Positions 50,703 to 64,000 of a DNA stretch of 64,000 nucleotides are shown here, in pieces. Both the position numbers and the translations under genes were made by a program. The DNA comes from Myotis daubentonii (Eukaryota; Chordata; Mammalia; Chiroptera; Vespertilionidae). Within the stretch, counting starts at the first letter, position 1. Every line of letters starts with the position of its first letter. The stretch spans positions 149,517,549 to 149,581,548 of the forward strand of contig NC_081840.1 in the NCBI RefSeq assembly GCF_963259705.1, given 5' to 3'. A model generated the notes under the pieces. That model did no database searches. It was not told where the DNA came from and saw only the letters and a list, made by a program, of their open reading frames with translations.

Positions 50703-52285
50703 TTCTTTATTCTTTACCCTATGAAAGCCTCCTGTCTTCCGCCCATTTTGCCGTTCTCCAAATGGAGACTGTCCACGAAGTATTAAATAAATCTGGCTTA
50801 TATCGCCTACATTAGAAGTTCCTTAATCACTTCTAACACGGCCAGCACACACAGCAGCTGCTGCGCTCCAAGGTAAAGAGAGTGTGGCGCCCACACCCTC
50901 CACCTCCGCCGTCATCAGCATTGTCATGACGGAAAATGTTGAAGAGCTGTTTGTGGTTTTACAACTAGAAAGTTTCCCTTGAATAGGTGCCCTGAAACCG
51001 ATGCTATTTCTTTCCTTCTGCAAAAAGTAATGTTTTTCTTCATGTTAAACTGTGTCTAAGTGGAAAAGCCTTTTAATTTGAAGGGGAAAGCAAGAGAATT
51101 TATTCAATACAGTGCTAATAAAAAGGTTTGTTGTAATAATTTGCTCTTTCTCCACCAGGCCTCCATACACACTGCTTTCCTAAGCGTGTCAGTCTGTTGG
51201 CTTCGGAGGTAGGAACACCTTTTTTTTTTCCAGGCCAAGGTTTCTAAGTGGATGAATTAATCCACTGTCTCCTGCTTCCAAGCTAAGAAGGATACAGTAT
51301 CACATTGTATGTTCGCAAAAAAACATGCTTTAATATGTGAAGCTGCATTAATTAACATTTTGTGTAGAAAAATCCATTTTGCCTCAATCATTTCAAGGAA
51401 GCACCTGAGAAATTGTTTTTCCGAAAGCTGCTGGGAAAACTTCCAGAGTGATTTATTGAACCATACATGTGAATCGATCTACAATTCACCAGCAAATAAG
51501 CCTCGGGCATGTTCTTATAGTTTCAAGTTACTCTAGCTAGGCCTCACAGCAGAAAAAGTTTTTAAGAGTACTCTTCTGATGGTGACTAATTTTCTTCCCA
51601 CATTTGGCATACGTGAAGGAATTTGGGGAAAATTTTGCATTTAGCGAAAGGCGCTTATAAATGTTCCTTATGAAAATATTATAACCATTGCAGCAGTCAT
51701 GGGGACAGAGAGTGCTTGATCTTTGTTCAGGTTGCTGGTTATGAATAGTGGAAGTGAAAGCGATGAGGGCCTGTGGTGGAGGAGTTGTGGGCTGAAGTAT
51801 CTAGTTAAAAGGGAAAGGCATACACATTTCAGCATTCATATACATTTCTAAGACCACAAGTAGATATGGCCTTTCAGAGGGGGGAAAAAAATGCCGAAGA
51901 AGAGGTGGATTGCTTCTCTAGCCAGGAGACAATTTTTTTTGAGCGGCTCTCAGGAGAGCAATAATGACCCAGCGTGAGTTGATGGATTTGCAGCTGGATA
52001 GGTATTCACCTAAAGTGTTCTAGAAATATTTGGGAGTCAGGGTTTCTCTGTCGGACTGCCTTGGAAAGTTAGCTGTCCCCGCAGGTGCTGTGTGATCTAT
52101 AAAAAATGAAGTGACTTGTGAGCTTTCAGAGGCGGGTGAGGAAGGGTGATGGTGATGTGTTGAAAAAAATAAAAATGTTCCTTTGTGGTCAGGAAGGGTG
52201 GCTTGGTTCGATGCGTACCAGCTAACATGGACTGAGACGAAGGGCGTTCCAGGCGCTCTAAGAACGTTAATGTGTTGACTTATGA
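50703..52285. other. Intergenic, no recognised feature
   Basis: Average to AT-rich sequence without recognised repeats. It could hold conserved non-coding elements, but this cannot be judged without alignment. Confidence 0.4.
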
Positions 52286-52445
52286 GGCAGGTACTTCTAC
52301 TACCCACATCGCATAGATGAGGAAATTGAGGCAGAGAGGTGAAGCAACTTGCTCAAACTGACACGGCCGGGTGGTGATAGAGTAAGGTCTCCACCTGGGT
52401 AGTTTGACGCTAGATAACATGCTCTTTTCTATTTTGCTACAGAGC
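52286..52445 (-). mobile_element. MIR SINE relic
   Basis: The + strand reads CATAGATGAGGAAATTGAGG, CAGAGAGGTGAAGCAACTTG and CTCAAACTGACACGGCCGGG, the antisense of the MIR core. Confidence 0.7.
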
Positions 52446-54120
52446 CTTCAAGCCTATAGTCAAAGCCAGGAGAAGGAATCTGCAGGCTTACATTATCCAA
52501 GTTACTTTGAAGCAAGGCAGTGTCCCTGTAAAAACGTTTAAAAATCAGATTATTTTCTGATGAACCCAGTTCATTTTATTAGGCAGCCTGTTTTGAAAAA
52601 GTCAAGTTGTAACGGTGGTTTTTAAGTCCTCAATTACTGTTTTGTTTCTGTCCGTTTTCCTCATGTCCCCACTTAATTTGATTGGTTGAATTTGTAACAG
52701 CTGAAAAGAAACAAAGCGCAGTGATGCAAGTGGAGATGGCACCCGGATGTGACCTCGAGCATGTTCCCTTCGGCAGTGTGCATGTGTAGAAGGGTTTTGG
52801 AGACATGTGTAGCTTTCGTTGTGAGAAATGGTGGAGTGATTACCCTCCTGGGGAGATCACCTGGGGATGAGCAAACTGAGGGTCGCCAAAGGTCCGTGAC
52901 TTGCGCAGATCACAGCCAATAGTTCATTCAGAAAGTGGCTCAGGGGGTAGACTGTTCGCTTCCCAGAACAGGGCTCTCTCCACAATGGTGCCCTGTGAAT
53001 TGAGGAAGCAAGTTGTCAGGTATCACTTGAAAAGTAACAGTGAAAAGAGCAGCTCTGGTGACAAGGTGTTTGTTGATAAAGAGGCAAAATTCAATGGAAA
53101 AATTCCCCTACTGGAAGTCTCCGGGGCCATTCAGACATAGACAGTCCTCTGGGGAAGAATACGTGGGCCTCAGGTTTACTCTTTGGTACAAAAAGATGCC
53201 TGACAATGAGGTGGCTGGGCTGGCTAAGATGGTGATGGTGACAAGTTGGCAACCAAAAGGAGAATATAACAGATTTATGGCTTGAAAATGCAACCCAAAC
53301 CACAGTGGAAACACAAGGGGCTATCAATTGCCAAGGACCTCAGGGGAATTGATATCTCAGGAAATTAGGCCAACTTCTTCATGTGTCTAAGTTTTCTGAC
53401 CATATTATAATACTGTAATCCTACCTTAGACTGTTGCGGAATAGTTGAGTTGTGATGGATTTAAAGTCATAGATAAAGTGCCTATCTCCAGAAATTAATT
53501 TAAAACACTACAGCAACAAAAGGTAAATGTTAGTCTCATATTTCTAGGCACATACATACTAATTGACTGAATAAATAAATGAACATTTGCTCCAGCCAGG
53601 ATATTACATCCTCGGTAAATCCTTACCTACTTGTATGTACAATACAATTTTTAAATAATGATCAAAACACTTCTTTTTAAATTACTTAACTAAAATTTAA
53701 TTAAATAACTGGCAGTTAGTATCATTTGCATAATACTTTCGGTACAATTTCTTTAAAGCCTCCACTAGCTTTTTGTTAATCATGAGAGAACACGGCTGAT
53801 GCCTTAAAGTTTATGTGCATCTCATATTCTGTACAATTAAATTTCTGCTTTTCTGTTCAGCTCCCCTTGTTAGATGGGGATGAATCTGTCTTGTACCAAT
53901 TCAATGGGAATATTGCAGAACCAGTGGGAAAGTGCCCCAAGTGCTTCATATCTTTCTTATGTGTGCCTGGTGATGAGAATTAAAATGTGGGTTTTTTTTT
54001 GTGTGTGTGTGAGTAGCACATCAGTGGGTTTTTAGTCTTTAAAATAAATTGACTTTTAACCTGATAATGTCATTAAATTCAGATTAATTTAGAAATGTTA
54101 GTATTTTGGAGTATATAAAA
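52446..54120. other. Intergenic, mostly unrecognised
   Basis: A weak antisense MIR-like piece lies at about 52865-52990 (GAGCAAACTGAGGGTCG). Nothing else is recognised. Confidence 0.4.
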
Positions 54121-54127
54121 AAAAAAT

Positions 54128-54345
54128 TAACTCAGTGGATAGAGCGTCGGCCTGCAGACTCAAGGGTCCTAGGTTCAATTCCGGTCAAGGGCATGTACCT
54201 TGGTTGCGGGCACATACCCAGTGGGGAGTGTGCAGGAGGCAGCTGATCGATATTTCTGTCTCACGATGTTTCTAACTCTCTATCCCTCTCCCTTCCTCTC
54301 TGTAAAAAATCAATAAAAATATATTTAAAAAAATTTTTTTAAAAA
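54128..54345 (+). mobile_element. 5'-truncated VES-type SINE
   Basis: It begins within the A box (AACTCAGTGGATAGAGCGTC) after an A-run. The B box (GGTTCAATTCC), body and tail are intact and close to the young copies. Confidence 0.88.
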
Positions 54346-56199
54346 ATTGGTAATTTCTCCCATAAAAGAAACTCTGACTCCTTGGATGGTTGACTCTTGG
54401 TCAGAGTTAGGAAAAGCACAAGATGAGTTTGGGACTTCCTGTTGTGCCAAAAGGAAAGGAAACTACCAAAGACTTCTGAGTACATGCCGAGGGGACATAG
54501 CAGCCATTCCAAAGGGTTCCCAAAGATGGAACAGCCAAAAAAGAATAATTACAACTGGTTGAAACATACTGAATACATAAAAATTCATGAGTTCATAAAG
54601 ATAGTGAGAAAAAGAAGAGAGCAGAAAGGAAAAAAATCTCAAAACTCATTTTTTACCATTGGTGGTAGTCGGTGTGCCAAATTAATATTTTGAAAATTGC
54701 CATTTAAGGGAAGAATTTATCCTGCCCTACTTATATAGTCTCCTACATAAATTGCATTTTCGAATGTCTGAATTGTCTCAGTTGATGAAGAATAAGTTTT
54801 AGTTTCAGAAAAGAAATTTTAGTTAGTAAATGTAAAAAAAATATAAACAGAATTATAAAATCTCAATTTTTTCATTCCCTAATGAAACAAATGATTCAAG
54901 CAACTATTATCAAAATGGATAGCAAAAGGATTAGGCTTACAGTGAACTGGGTATTTGAAAGGTCTCCAAGTAGTCGCCTACAGTATAAGGGGGGAATTCA
55001 ACATTACAATAGAGGTGGATCTGACTCCTTAATTATTGGCAATACCAAGGATGGAGGAATAAGTTAAATGATACCACAAAGTAACAATCAGAAAAATCTA
55101 GAACATGGGACATATCATAGGACCATCAACTCTGTGCCTTCAATAAATCCTTTAGCAAGAAAAAAAAAGCAGGAGGAGCTTCCTGTAAAATGACATTTTG
55201 GAGATAATCAGGGAAATTTGAAAAATGGCCAGGCTGTTACATGGTAATAAAAAATTGCTGTTAATGTTGCTAAGACTCATAATATCAATATTGTAGTTAG
55301 GTAAGAAAATGCCCTTTTTTTTTTCTTTTCTTAGCAAGGCTTCTTGAAATATTTCAGAATCAAATATCATAATGCCTGGGATTTACTTTAAAACAACTAT
55401 GAAAAAATGTTAATAAATGTTAAAAATCTAGGTGCAGGGAATATGGGGTCTCATCACTATTCTTTGTACATTCATGTATATGTTTGAAAGTTCTTATGAT
55501 AAAAAGTTGGATCAGCAGTTAGGTGCAAAAAATTACTTATGAATTAAGTTCTGAGGAGCAGTTCAAAATATAGAAAAAACTTTAAATTGTTTCTTAAAAA
55601 TACTCATATGTATGTAAATGTGGGCTGTTTTGATAAGAACTAAAATAGCTTTTCAGATGTAATAAAGATTTTTCTTGATAAATAATCTCTGTGTAATTAA
55701 AGGAAAAGGAGAGGTAAACAGACTCTAGCATTCTATTTGGGGGGAGGGGGAGAATGTTGGCTTTATTCTAGTCTCAGAGCGGTCACTGGAAAAATCCATG
55801 ACCAGAGCTGCAATTTTGAAAGAAACACGCCATTATCATTAGAATGCAGTTGCTGTGCCATAATATGTAGAGTAATACAGAAATATAAAGTGCACTAAAA
55901 TTCTAGACAAGGAAATCCCTTTTTAGTGGCATTATACCTAGGTTAAATAAGGTTTCTATAATTCCCATAGTTAAAGCAAAATACAGGACCTACAACCTCA
56001 AAATGTAGTTCCTCTAGTTCAAATGGACAGACAAGCCACATGCTTCCTCAGCACAAACATACAGTTTCCTTCACATGACCTCACTACATCCATTTTCAAA
56101 CTAAAGGTTTATTTGTGAGTTTACAGGTAAGAGAACAGGTCTATATTTCATGATGCTTCTAGGGACTAATGTTTCATTCTCTGCTTTTGTTTTATTTTC
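54346..56199. other. Intergenic, AT-rich, possible L1 relics
   Basis: Parts such as 54430-54620 (GGGGACATAGCAGCCATTCC, AAAAGAAGAGAGCAGAAAGG) and 55060-55500 read like old repeat material, but no family can be named. Confidence 0.35.
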
Positions 56200-56425
56200 G
56201 TTTTATTCCTCACCCAAGGACATGCTTAGAGAGAGGAAGGGAGAGAGAAAGACAGAGAAACATCAGTGTGAGAGATAAACATCAATTGGTTGCCTTCCAT
56301 GCACACCCCAACTGGGGACTGAACCCCACAATCCGGGTACATGCCCTGACCTGGAATGGAACCCGCAACCTTTCGGTGCACAGGATGACACTCCAGCAGC
56401 TAAGCCACTCTGGCAGGCTCACTTA
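56200..56425 (-). mobile_element. VES-type SINE (older copy)
   Basis: The TC-rich tail lies on the left and the head on the right (minus strand GAGCCTGCCAGAGTGGCTTA). The B-box region reads GGTTCCATTCCAGGTCAGGG. Confidence 0.78.
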
Positions 56426-58765
56426 CTACTTTTGAATGACAAATGCGTATTTAACTAGCTTAGAATTTTATCTGTAAACTCCAGAGTTTTAGGGAATTTT
56501 AAATATAATAACAATGATTTAGGAGTTGTCTATGTGTCTGGAGTCCAGCTTCTTTTAGTAGAAAGCCTCACAAGACACACAGTTCCTGACAGACTTGCCC
56601 ATCAAACCATGATACAGAAAGGCCATCCTATTTTAAATTCAAATGTTTGTGTTGTATTAATAGTCCGGCCAATTTCGAATTGCATTATGCCAAAACTGAT
56701 ATTTAAGCATAAGGAGCAGGAATTCACTTCTATATCCTTAAGAATTCTTTTTATTAATATTCAAGTGAGAAGTGGAGCCGTGGTGACAAGTGATACGTTA
56801 GGACAGGTTAGAATAATATCTGGGCCCAACTACTGGATGTTCAGGTGAAAGGCTTTTTTCTTCCTCATAAGGGTGTTGGCCAATCATACATGAATGCCAA
56901 AAGCAACAAAACAAAAAGCAAACTACAACAAAAACGTCAGAAAGAACTATTTGCCTTCATTGAAAGAAACTAGGTCCATGGAGCTCCACCCAGGGGCAAG
57001 CTTTGCCCCACGCCAGGGAGGGAAGAGACCTTCTGATGCAGGGCAATGGCTATTCCCCAATCCGTCTGGTGGATGGCGCAAGGGCCTCAAGGTCTGGGCA
57101 GTTCTTACTAAATGCTTCTCTTGTTACATGTTAAAATGTACAGTATTTTGCAGATGCAACTGTAAGCAGGATGAGCTTGACAGGAACTCAACTGCAAAGA
57201 AATCCACCTGTAACTGATTAATAGCGTGCCTAGGCAGCGGCTAGGCCTCCCTTCAGATAGACAGAGCTTTGGTTGTGAATCAATCCCCTGTCTACTTTGC
57301 TGCAAGTAAATAGAACTACCTTAGGACAACCATGTCTCCACGTGGTGAACTCCTTGAGTTCTGTAACACATTCCCCGGCCTCCTGCATGGATATCTTTCT
57401 CTTGAGAAGCCAAAGGGGCCAGCTTTCTCACACAACATCTAACCCAGGGGAAAGCAGTATCCTGCCCCACCCCAAAGAAGGGGGCGCTCTGCCGTCTGAG
57501 GGGGGGCAGGTGCCTGCGGAGAACTGCTGGCCTGGGGTGCAGAGAGATTGCGGGCCCAATGAAGAGAGGCAAGACCTGGTGGGATGGGAGGGGGGGAGAA
57601 AGGAGATGGGGTGGGGGTGGCCGCATAGCAGAAATGCCTGATGGAGGCTGCAAGACTCCCCTTGGCAATTTCCAGATTTAGATGCAAAAGATCTGGCCGC
57701 CAGTCAGACGTCCTGTATCCCTGGGAGCTGCACCCCAGCCAGGATTTGCCTCTGCAGGCGGTTGGGTCGGAGGAAAATTCGGGTTACAAACAAGTTGGCG
57801 TGATGGCCGAATGGAAGCTCAGTGGGTTTCTTTATGTTCTATTGATTCGATTATTCTAAAGCTAAGTTGAAATTAGAACTGCTTCTAATTCGAAGACAAA
57901 GTCCTCATTTGCGAAAGCGCCCTGGCATTTTATAGGAGGATGCAGGAATAGCAAGCACTGGTTGCCTTCTCTTTGTGGAGAGATACTGGCTGCCTTAAGA
58001 AACACCCACTAGAGTTTTCATAAATAAAACATAGAGAACCACCGGGGGGTGGGCAGTTTTCCCTCCGTTATGAAAGGAATTAGTGTACTGGAGAGAAAAG
58101 GAAGCTGTGTGTAAAACCCTCCAGAGTGTAGTGCAGGGTTTTCGCCCTGGGGGTCTGGAAATACCAAAGCCTGCAGATCCAGTGGTGAGGTCCCAGGGGG
58201 CGTGTCCGGAGGGTGCTGCCACTGGCGTTTAACCCTGAGGCTGCAGCGTGGTTTCCACAGTGCGTGTATGATCTTTATTCTATGCTGCATCTATGAATAA
58301 GGGGAAATACCAGTGGTTACGTCCTTCAGTTGTTATATGGGTGAAGAACAATGACAGACAGAAAGTGCACAAGGTTACAGTGTAAAAGTGAACTAGATGG
58401 CCATCTCTCTTAGACCAGCAGGGTTCTATTTTTTTCTGATCCAGAGCTTCTCATCTTGCCTGGGGTTCTTCGTTAGGAATAGGATGGTGCAGGACATCCT
58501 GGACAGAGGCAGAGAGCGCATGCACAGTCCTGTATGCGAGTGTCCAGTGTTGTGGGCGGGAGGGCGGACATCTGTGGAAATCTCTGTGATCACCATTGCC
58601 TCTCGGGAGAAGGGTTTGGCAATAAACTGAGAACCTGCCCCAGACCTACCAGGGCTGGAGATTAACCAGCTCGAGACCCACCCGTGGGGAGCCCTTTCAG
58701 TTATTGTAACGGTCCTGACGGTTGACTTGGGACACTCACCGTGGCTCTAATTACTTTCATTCATT
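56426..58765. other. Intergenic, no recognised feature
   Basis: It includes a GC-rich stretch (57330-57650) with several open frames on both strands but no protein signature. Confidence 0.4.
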
Positions 58766-58957
58766 TTGAAAAACAAACAAACAAACAAAAAACAGCCAAG
58801 GGGATCACATTGCTGAAATATTGGTAATCTCCCATTTTTATTTTTTTATTCCTAGGAAGCTTGCTATCATATATTGTGTTGGTCTTGAAGTTATGTAAGT
58901 ACAGCATTTTGTTAGCTAGACAGTGATATAAAATGCACACACACACACTCACACACA

Positions 58958-59165
58958 TTTTTAAGAGGGTGGAAGAGAGGGGGAGAGTCAGAGAGGGAGA
59001 AACATTGACGTGAGAGACACAGCGACTGGTTGCCTCCTGTACACTCCCCAACCTAGGGCTGGGGCAAGCCTGAAATCGAGATACATACCCTTGACCTGAA
59101 TCGAACCCAGAACCCTTCAGTCCATGGGCCGATGCTCTATCCACTGAGCCAAGCCTGCTAGGCCT
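58958..59165 (-). mobile_element. VES-type SINE
   Basis: The head lies at the right end (minus strand GGCCTAGCAGGCTTGGCTCA) with a B-box-like GGTTCGATTCAGG, and a GA-rich tail lies on the left. A short (CA)n precedes it at 58935-58957. Confidence 0.82.
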
Positions 59166-59324
59166 GTACCTATATTTTAATGCCTGCTTTATTCATTTCT
59201 GAAGCTTGCGTTGTATGAGGCTGTTTTTCTATCAGAAGCTGCATAATGGAGCAGTCATTTGTTGGGTTTCTGAGACTGCTATCACAACCCAAACATCCCC
59301 TACGGTTTGCTCCTTTCCCTTTCT

Positions 59325-59733
<409 letters not shown>

Positions 59734-60670
59734 AAATTAAAAATACTTTGTGCACAGTATAGGATTCACCACCACCCCATTTGCCCTCGTTGAGAATATA
59801 CATTGAATAGATTACAGAGGAATAGAAAGTTCCGTCTCAATTTATTCTGAGATAATGTGGAAAAGAGGCATGTTCATCATAATTTGGCCGTGGAAAGCCA
59901 CCACAAATAACAGGTGCTTGGTTTAAAATATAAATGTAGAACATATTTAAATTGAAATATAAATACAATATTGCTGTTGTTCACAGTGTAGAGATGCCGC
60001 AAAGAATACCACAAGCCATTGAACCTGAAAAGTGTCGACTAGAACATACAAAACCACCAGACGCCGAGGCCAGCCTTTCTGAGGAGCGGAAGGCAGGGCG
60101 GCCCTTGCTCACAGCCGGCAGGCGCGTAAGGAGGAAACTGCTGTGCTTCTCACTATCTTCCCCGACACATTTTGGGCCTGAAACACACTGTTCAGTGAAA
60201 TAGCAAGGTGCTTCCCAGTTTGGTGCTCAATACTGGAATTTTACTCATTTACACTACTGCATTTAAACACTTGTTTATAGCTACAAGGAACTGAGGTGAA
60301 GGAGATGATATTCAAATCTCATTCCTTCCACTTCTGTGACATTTGATCAACTGAGCAAAACGTCCCCATCTGTAAAATGGGAATCCAGCTTAGATGGCCT
60401 GTCCACGAGGGCTGCTCTGTGAGCTCAAAGGTCTGGGAAGCATAGAAGCTGTGAAGCGTGACACCCATGAGACTCCATGGGAGGGCGAGGCACCTGAGGG
60501 CTTGTGAGTGGCGCTGAGGATGACATCACTGCTGGGCTCTGCCCGAGAACGGAGGACTTTTAAGGACGTGGGCGTCACCCGTGGCATGGCCCACCTGGTG
60601 GCCCTCAGTGCCCTGGGCGCCCCCTTTGAATGGCCCACAACAAGAGAGAAAAGAAACTGGCAACACGATT
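59734..60670. other. Intergenic, mostly unrecognised
   Basis: A MIR-like piece lies at about 60290-60440 (CGTCCCCATCTGTAAAATGG). Nothing else is recognised. Confidence 0.4.
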
Positions 60671-60674
60671 GGAT

Positions 60675-63600
60675 TTTAAATCAAAAGTTATGGTTTTATT
60701 TTTAATTTAATATATCAGAAAAAAATATTTCTTTTAATGTCATGAAGTAAGCACTTGAAAATAACAGTTGCAACACTGAAGAGGCTCAGATGGATCGGCT
60801 TCTCTCTGAACACAGGCCCAGGGGCCTCAAGAGGCCGCCTCTCCCAGCGGCTTTCAAGCAGCCTCCGGCCTGAACCTGCCCACAGGCGGGCCTGTCCGGC
60901 GCCCGCGTGCCTGGACAGCGCCCCCAGCTGCTGCCGAGCGCTGGTTCCTGTCCCGCTGGGAGAAGTAGTCTCAAGTGCCGCCAAGCGCTGGGAAAAGACT
61001 GCAACAGCGTTTAAAGACCAGCATGAGTCAGGACCCCCAATCCTGACCCACAGGGGCTGCAGATATGGCTTGGCCCTGATTGACGGGACGGTCTCTTCAA
61101 TGAACCAGATGCTTCTCTACAATGTAGTTTGGGGTTTGGCTCTGCAGTGAAGTGTATCTGGTTGCAAGACTTCTGCCTGCCCTGAGCCCACACGCGGCGT
61201 GCTTTCACTGTCTGTCTCCTTGGTGCTAGAACTCCTTTCACTTTTTTTTTTACTTTAATTTGGGATTAAGGGAAGCCTAGGGATGATTTTTCCCCGTTCT
61301 GTGAGTCCTAAGTTTTCAGCATCTAAGGACGAGGAAAGTAACTTGATTCAATGGGCTTGTGAGTGTTCCATGCTCTGCACAGGTGTACCTCACTGGCCTG
61401 GAACTGTGGGTTCTGACATTGGCCGGAGGGTGTTTATAATCGGGAGCGTCACAACTGGCATTCCAGACAATGTGATGCCTTCACCGACACTTGTTTGGCT
61501 TAAGTATCGGGTATCACACACAGAGGCTGGGGGTTCACTGGAAAAGTGGGACCTAGCACTTCCTACTGATTGTCGGCACACGCGTATCGATGCTTAAACA
61601 GCTCTCACTTTAGCAAAATCTCTTCTGGACGATAATGGGTCTGAGGCACAAAGAAACAGGTCTTGTATATCAATAAAAAAGGGACAGAACAACTTCAAAA
61701 AGTTACAGGAGATGATGACTCACAGCTGGGACACAGGCTCCACTATCATCCCAAACTGATAACAAAATATTTATTCTTGAAAACAAAGAGAATGGGCTAC
61801 GGGGAATTTCTGGGCTTTCATCGTGACATTCTCAAACACTTGTTCTTTTCAAGGTGGAAACTTTTTCAGGGGAATAGGGTCTAAAAGAGACAGACAAGGA
61901 CCATGCCCATACAGCTCGAAGCATTGTACTCTGGGAGGCAAAGTCTGTTCAGTCTTCTCCACTCTCCTAACAACTCTCTCTCCAGTCAGCGTGTGGCCAC
62001 TCCAACAACTGTGTTCAAGAATCATTAGCCAGACTGGAAGAAAGCCAGGCTGTGTGGGAGCTGACTCAGTTGCGGAGAGGCGGCTCTACCAGAAGCGATA
62101 GTAACCCGAGACAACCTAGTTGTCTCTCCCAGGCAATTCGGCAGTCTGGGAACGAGGCCAGACTCCTGGGATATTCTACTCCAGTGTAACTGACTTCAGG
62201 TGATTTGTCACTCTGATGTGGCAGGCTTTATCTCACCGTGAAGGCACCACATCTGATTTTTAATTCTGTGGGTCTCTTTCCTAGCAGCGTTCTTCCATTG
62301 AATTCTACAAACACCCACTCAAATGAAGTCCAGAGATACCTTAGCAGAGGTGAAGGGATGGAGATGTAATCAATCTCCCCCCCACTCCCCTTCAACAATA
62401 TGTGGCTATGTATTGTCCCTCCCCTAATTTTTATAATGGAGTGTGATTGAAGGATAGGAGTAAATTACCTGGAATAATAACCTCTCTATATGACTCATCT
62501 GGTAATTTGGCCTGGTAAGGGATAGGAATAGTATAGTAGTTGCTTTTCTCACTAGTAAAGCTAGATGGTCCAGATAAAAACCTGCTCTACGAATAGAGCA
62601 TTTCTCACCAGAAATTTTTTCATTACAAACTCATAGGCTTGGGTTGATGCTCAGGTCTAGTATATCAAATTGCATGTACTTATATATGAAATGATTTTTT
62701 CTTTCAATGCAGGAATGTTTTCACCATACTGTATATTAGAATGCAATGAAAATCTTCGATAGAAAGAGAATCGACTGCAGCATAGGGAGGCAGCTGCCTG
62801 CCCAAGTTTTTCTGGAATGTTAACTGGCAGCAGGGTTATCTGCGTGGCAGTCAGTTCTCTGGCAGGCTTCAGATTTGCCGTGGCTAGTGGTCCAGACTCC
62901 TAACTTGATATAGTTAAGCAGTTAAGCTGAGATGTTAAAAACATTGTACTGAACCTGTAATACCAGAATTTTATTTTAATGTGCGTTTTTTTCCTCCTCC
63001 CATGATAAACATCAGAAAAGCTTTTAGAAATACTTAGCTAACTGAAAAACTATTAGATATTCAACCTGTAAACAAAAATTCTAAATCTTCTCACAAGTGA
63101 ACACAAGCGTGAACCTGCATCAAATAGAAAGTAGTTGGAAGTCACTGAGTCTATACTCACTTCCTTATTCTAACCTGCATTAAAGGATCAATGATAAATC
63201 AATGGATCAAGTCATTAAATCAACCAGATGAGCTCTAACTGGTCCTTTAATTAAACTCAAGTCAGCTGTTATTTGACCGATGCCTCATTTTCATTATTCT
63301 GGTTATTTTCTGTTATAAGGAAAAGAGCTTATTGCACAGTACCATGTATTTTCAAAGCTCAAAACAACATTATTTGCATCGCAAAGATCTATTAGTTGTT
63401 ACGGCAGGACCTATCTTTTCAGCTCATGTCAGCTTTTGCCCTAGTAGTAATACATTCCTCCATCAGTTGTTTCTCACCATGAACCAAGGTCAAGACACCG
63501 CAGACCGTTCATGATAATTTAACACAGATGTAACAGCTTCCCTCCCTGCATACACACTGCTCCAACCTCGGTCTATCAGCTGTGACTTGTTTTGCATGGA

Positions 63601-64000
63601 TTCTTTTGTTCATTGTTCAAGCCATTCACACAGAATGGAATAAAACTTTATTCTTTTAAATTCCACACACAAACAAGATGAGGAGAAAGCCCTTGTCATC
63701 TCTGACAGAGAAGCAGAGCAGCTCTGTTTCATGAATGACAGCACAATTAAAGCTAAAATAATATAAAAATAATTGGGGGAAAAATCCATTTGACTGTATA
63801 CTCTCAAAGCAAGAAAGATAAACAACAGTTTCTTTTCTGCTAGCCAGAAAATGTGTGTCTATTCATTTGGGCTTTGAAGTTCGGTGTACTCCACATCTGT
63901 GTGCATACATGTGTGGCTAAACGTGTATAATCTATGCAGTGTAGTAGCCCCTAATTTTTTCAACTAGTTTGTCTAATCATTAAGCTACTTAACCAATTAG
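60675..64000 (-). other. Candidate 3' UTR of a minus-strand gene, possibly ELOVL6
   Basis: For 3.3 kb up to the window edge I see no SINE, Helitron or L1, unlike the preceding 34 kb. The block starts at a minus-strand AATAAA (60695-60700). In human, ELOVL6 lies convergently downstream of EGF with about 34 kb between the gene ends and has a long (several kb) 3' UTR, as I recall. The spacing here is almost the same. No ELOVL6 coding sequence (fatty-acid elongase) is visible, so the assignment rests only on synteny and the lack of repeats. Confidence 0.35.
60695..60700 (-). promoter_or_regulatory. Minus-strand poly(A) signal AATAAA (candidate)
   Basis: TTTATT on + is AATAAA on the minus strand, within an A/T-rich stretch. 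It is the last such signal before the repeat-rich region when read leftwards. Confidence 0.35.

Noticed and set aside
57321..57687. Proline-rich minus-strand frames
   Set aside because: They are overlapping frames in a GC-rich stretch, low in complexity, with no conserved motif.

Overview
The window is mammalian nuclear DNA, most likely from a vesper bat (Vespertilionidae). The evidence is the mix of interspersed repeats: many tRNA-derived VES-type SINEs in both orientations, at least nine Helitrons with clean TC...CTAG ends inserted between A and T, a SPIN-type hAT element, a second short hAT element, and mammalian-wide MIR, L2, L1 and Tigger relics. The species cannot be fixed from the sequence alone.

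The only protein-coding gene that can be shown is the 3' third of EGF (pro-epidermal growth factor), on the + strand from about 2.35 to 26.8 kb. Eight exons, matching human exons 17-24 by my recollection of the human protein, splice in phase. They encode EGF-like modules 6-8, the mature 53-residue EGF (split over two exons), the transmembrane segment and the whole cytoplasmic tail. A stop at 26004-26006 is followed by a 3' UTR with a poly(A) signal at 26783-26788. Every join uses GT..AG and keeps the frame, so this looks like an intact gene. No earlier EGF exon was found in the first 2.3 kb.

The EGF introns hold an L1-like element with ORF1 only (HAL1-like, 4.84-6.99 kb, with target-site duplications), a short tailless U2 snRNA retrocopy (8.66-8.71 kb), seven or more VES SINEs, the SPIN element (19.43-19.64 kb), a second hAT element (24.98-25.21 kb) and two Helitrons. 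The exon for the second half of mature EGF and the membrane anchor lies in a CpG-rich patch (15.7-16.4 kb). Its acceptor sits right behind a (TG)8 run.

From 26.8 to about 60.7 kb I see no coding exon. The region holds a nested degenerate L1 (29.5-32.6 kb), a Tigger element split by a Helitron (35.8-36.8 kb), a dense Helitron cluster (36.2-48.5 kb, several with internal ~31-bp minisatellites), scattered SINEs, and a large TTTC/TTCC array (59.3-59.7 kb). From about 60.7 kb to the end the sequence is almost free of repeats. It begins with a minus-strand AATAAA about 34 kb beyond the EGF poly(A) site. By synteny with other mammals (EGF followed by ELOVL6 in convergent orientation) this may be the ELOVL6 3' UTR, but no ELOVL6 coding sequence is in view.

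I found no undescribed multi-gene system. The most notable items are the loss of three acidic residues in the predicted mature EGF, the intragenic CpG-rich patch with an upstream reading frame in phase with the EGF membrane exon, a perfect 38-bp palindrome at a SINE head, and the higher-order minisatellites carried in Helitrons.
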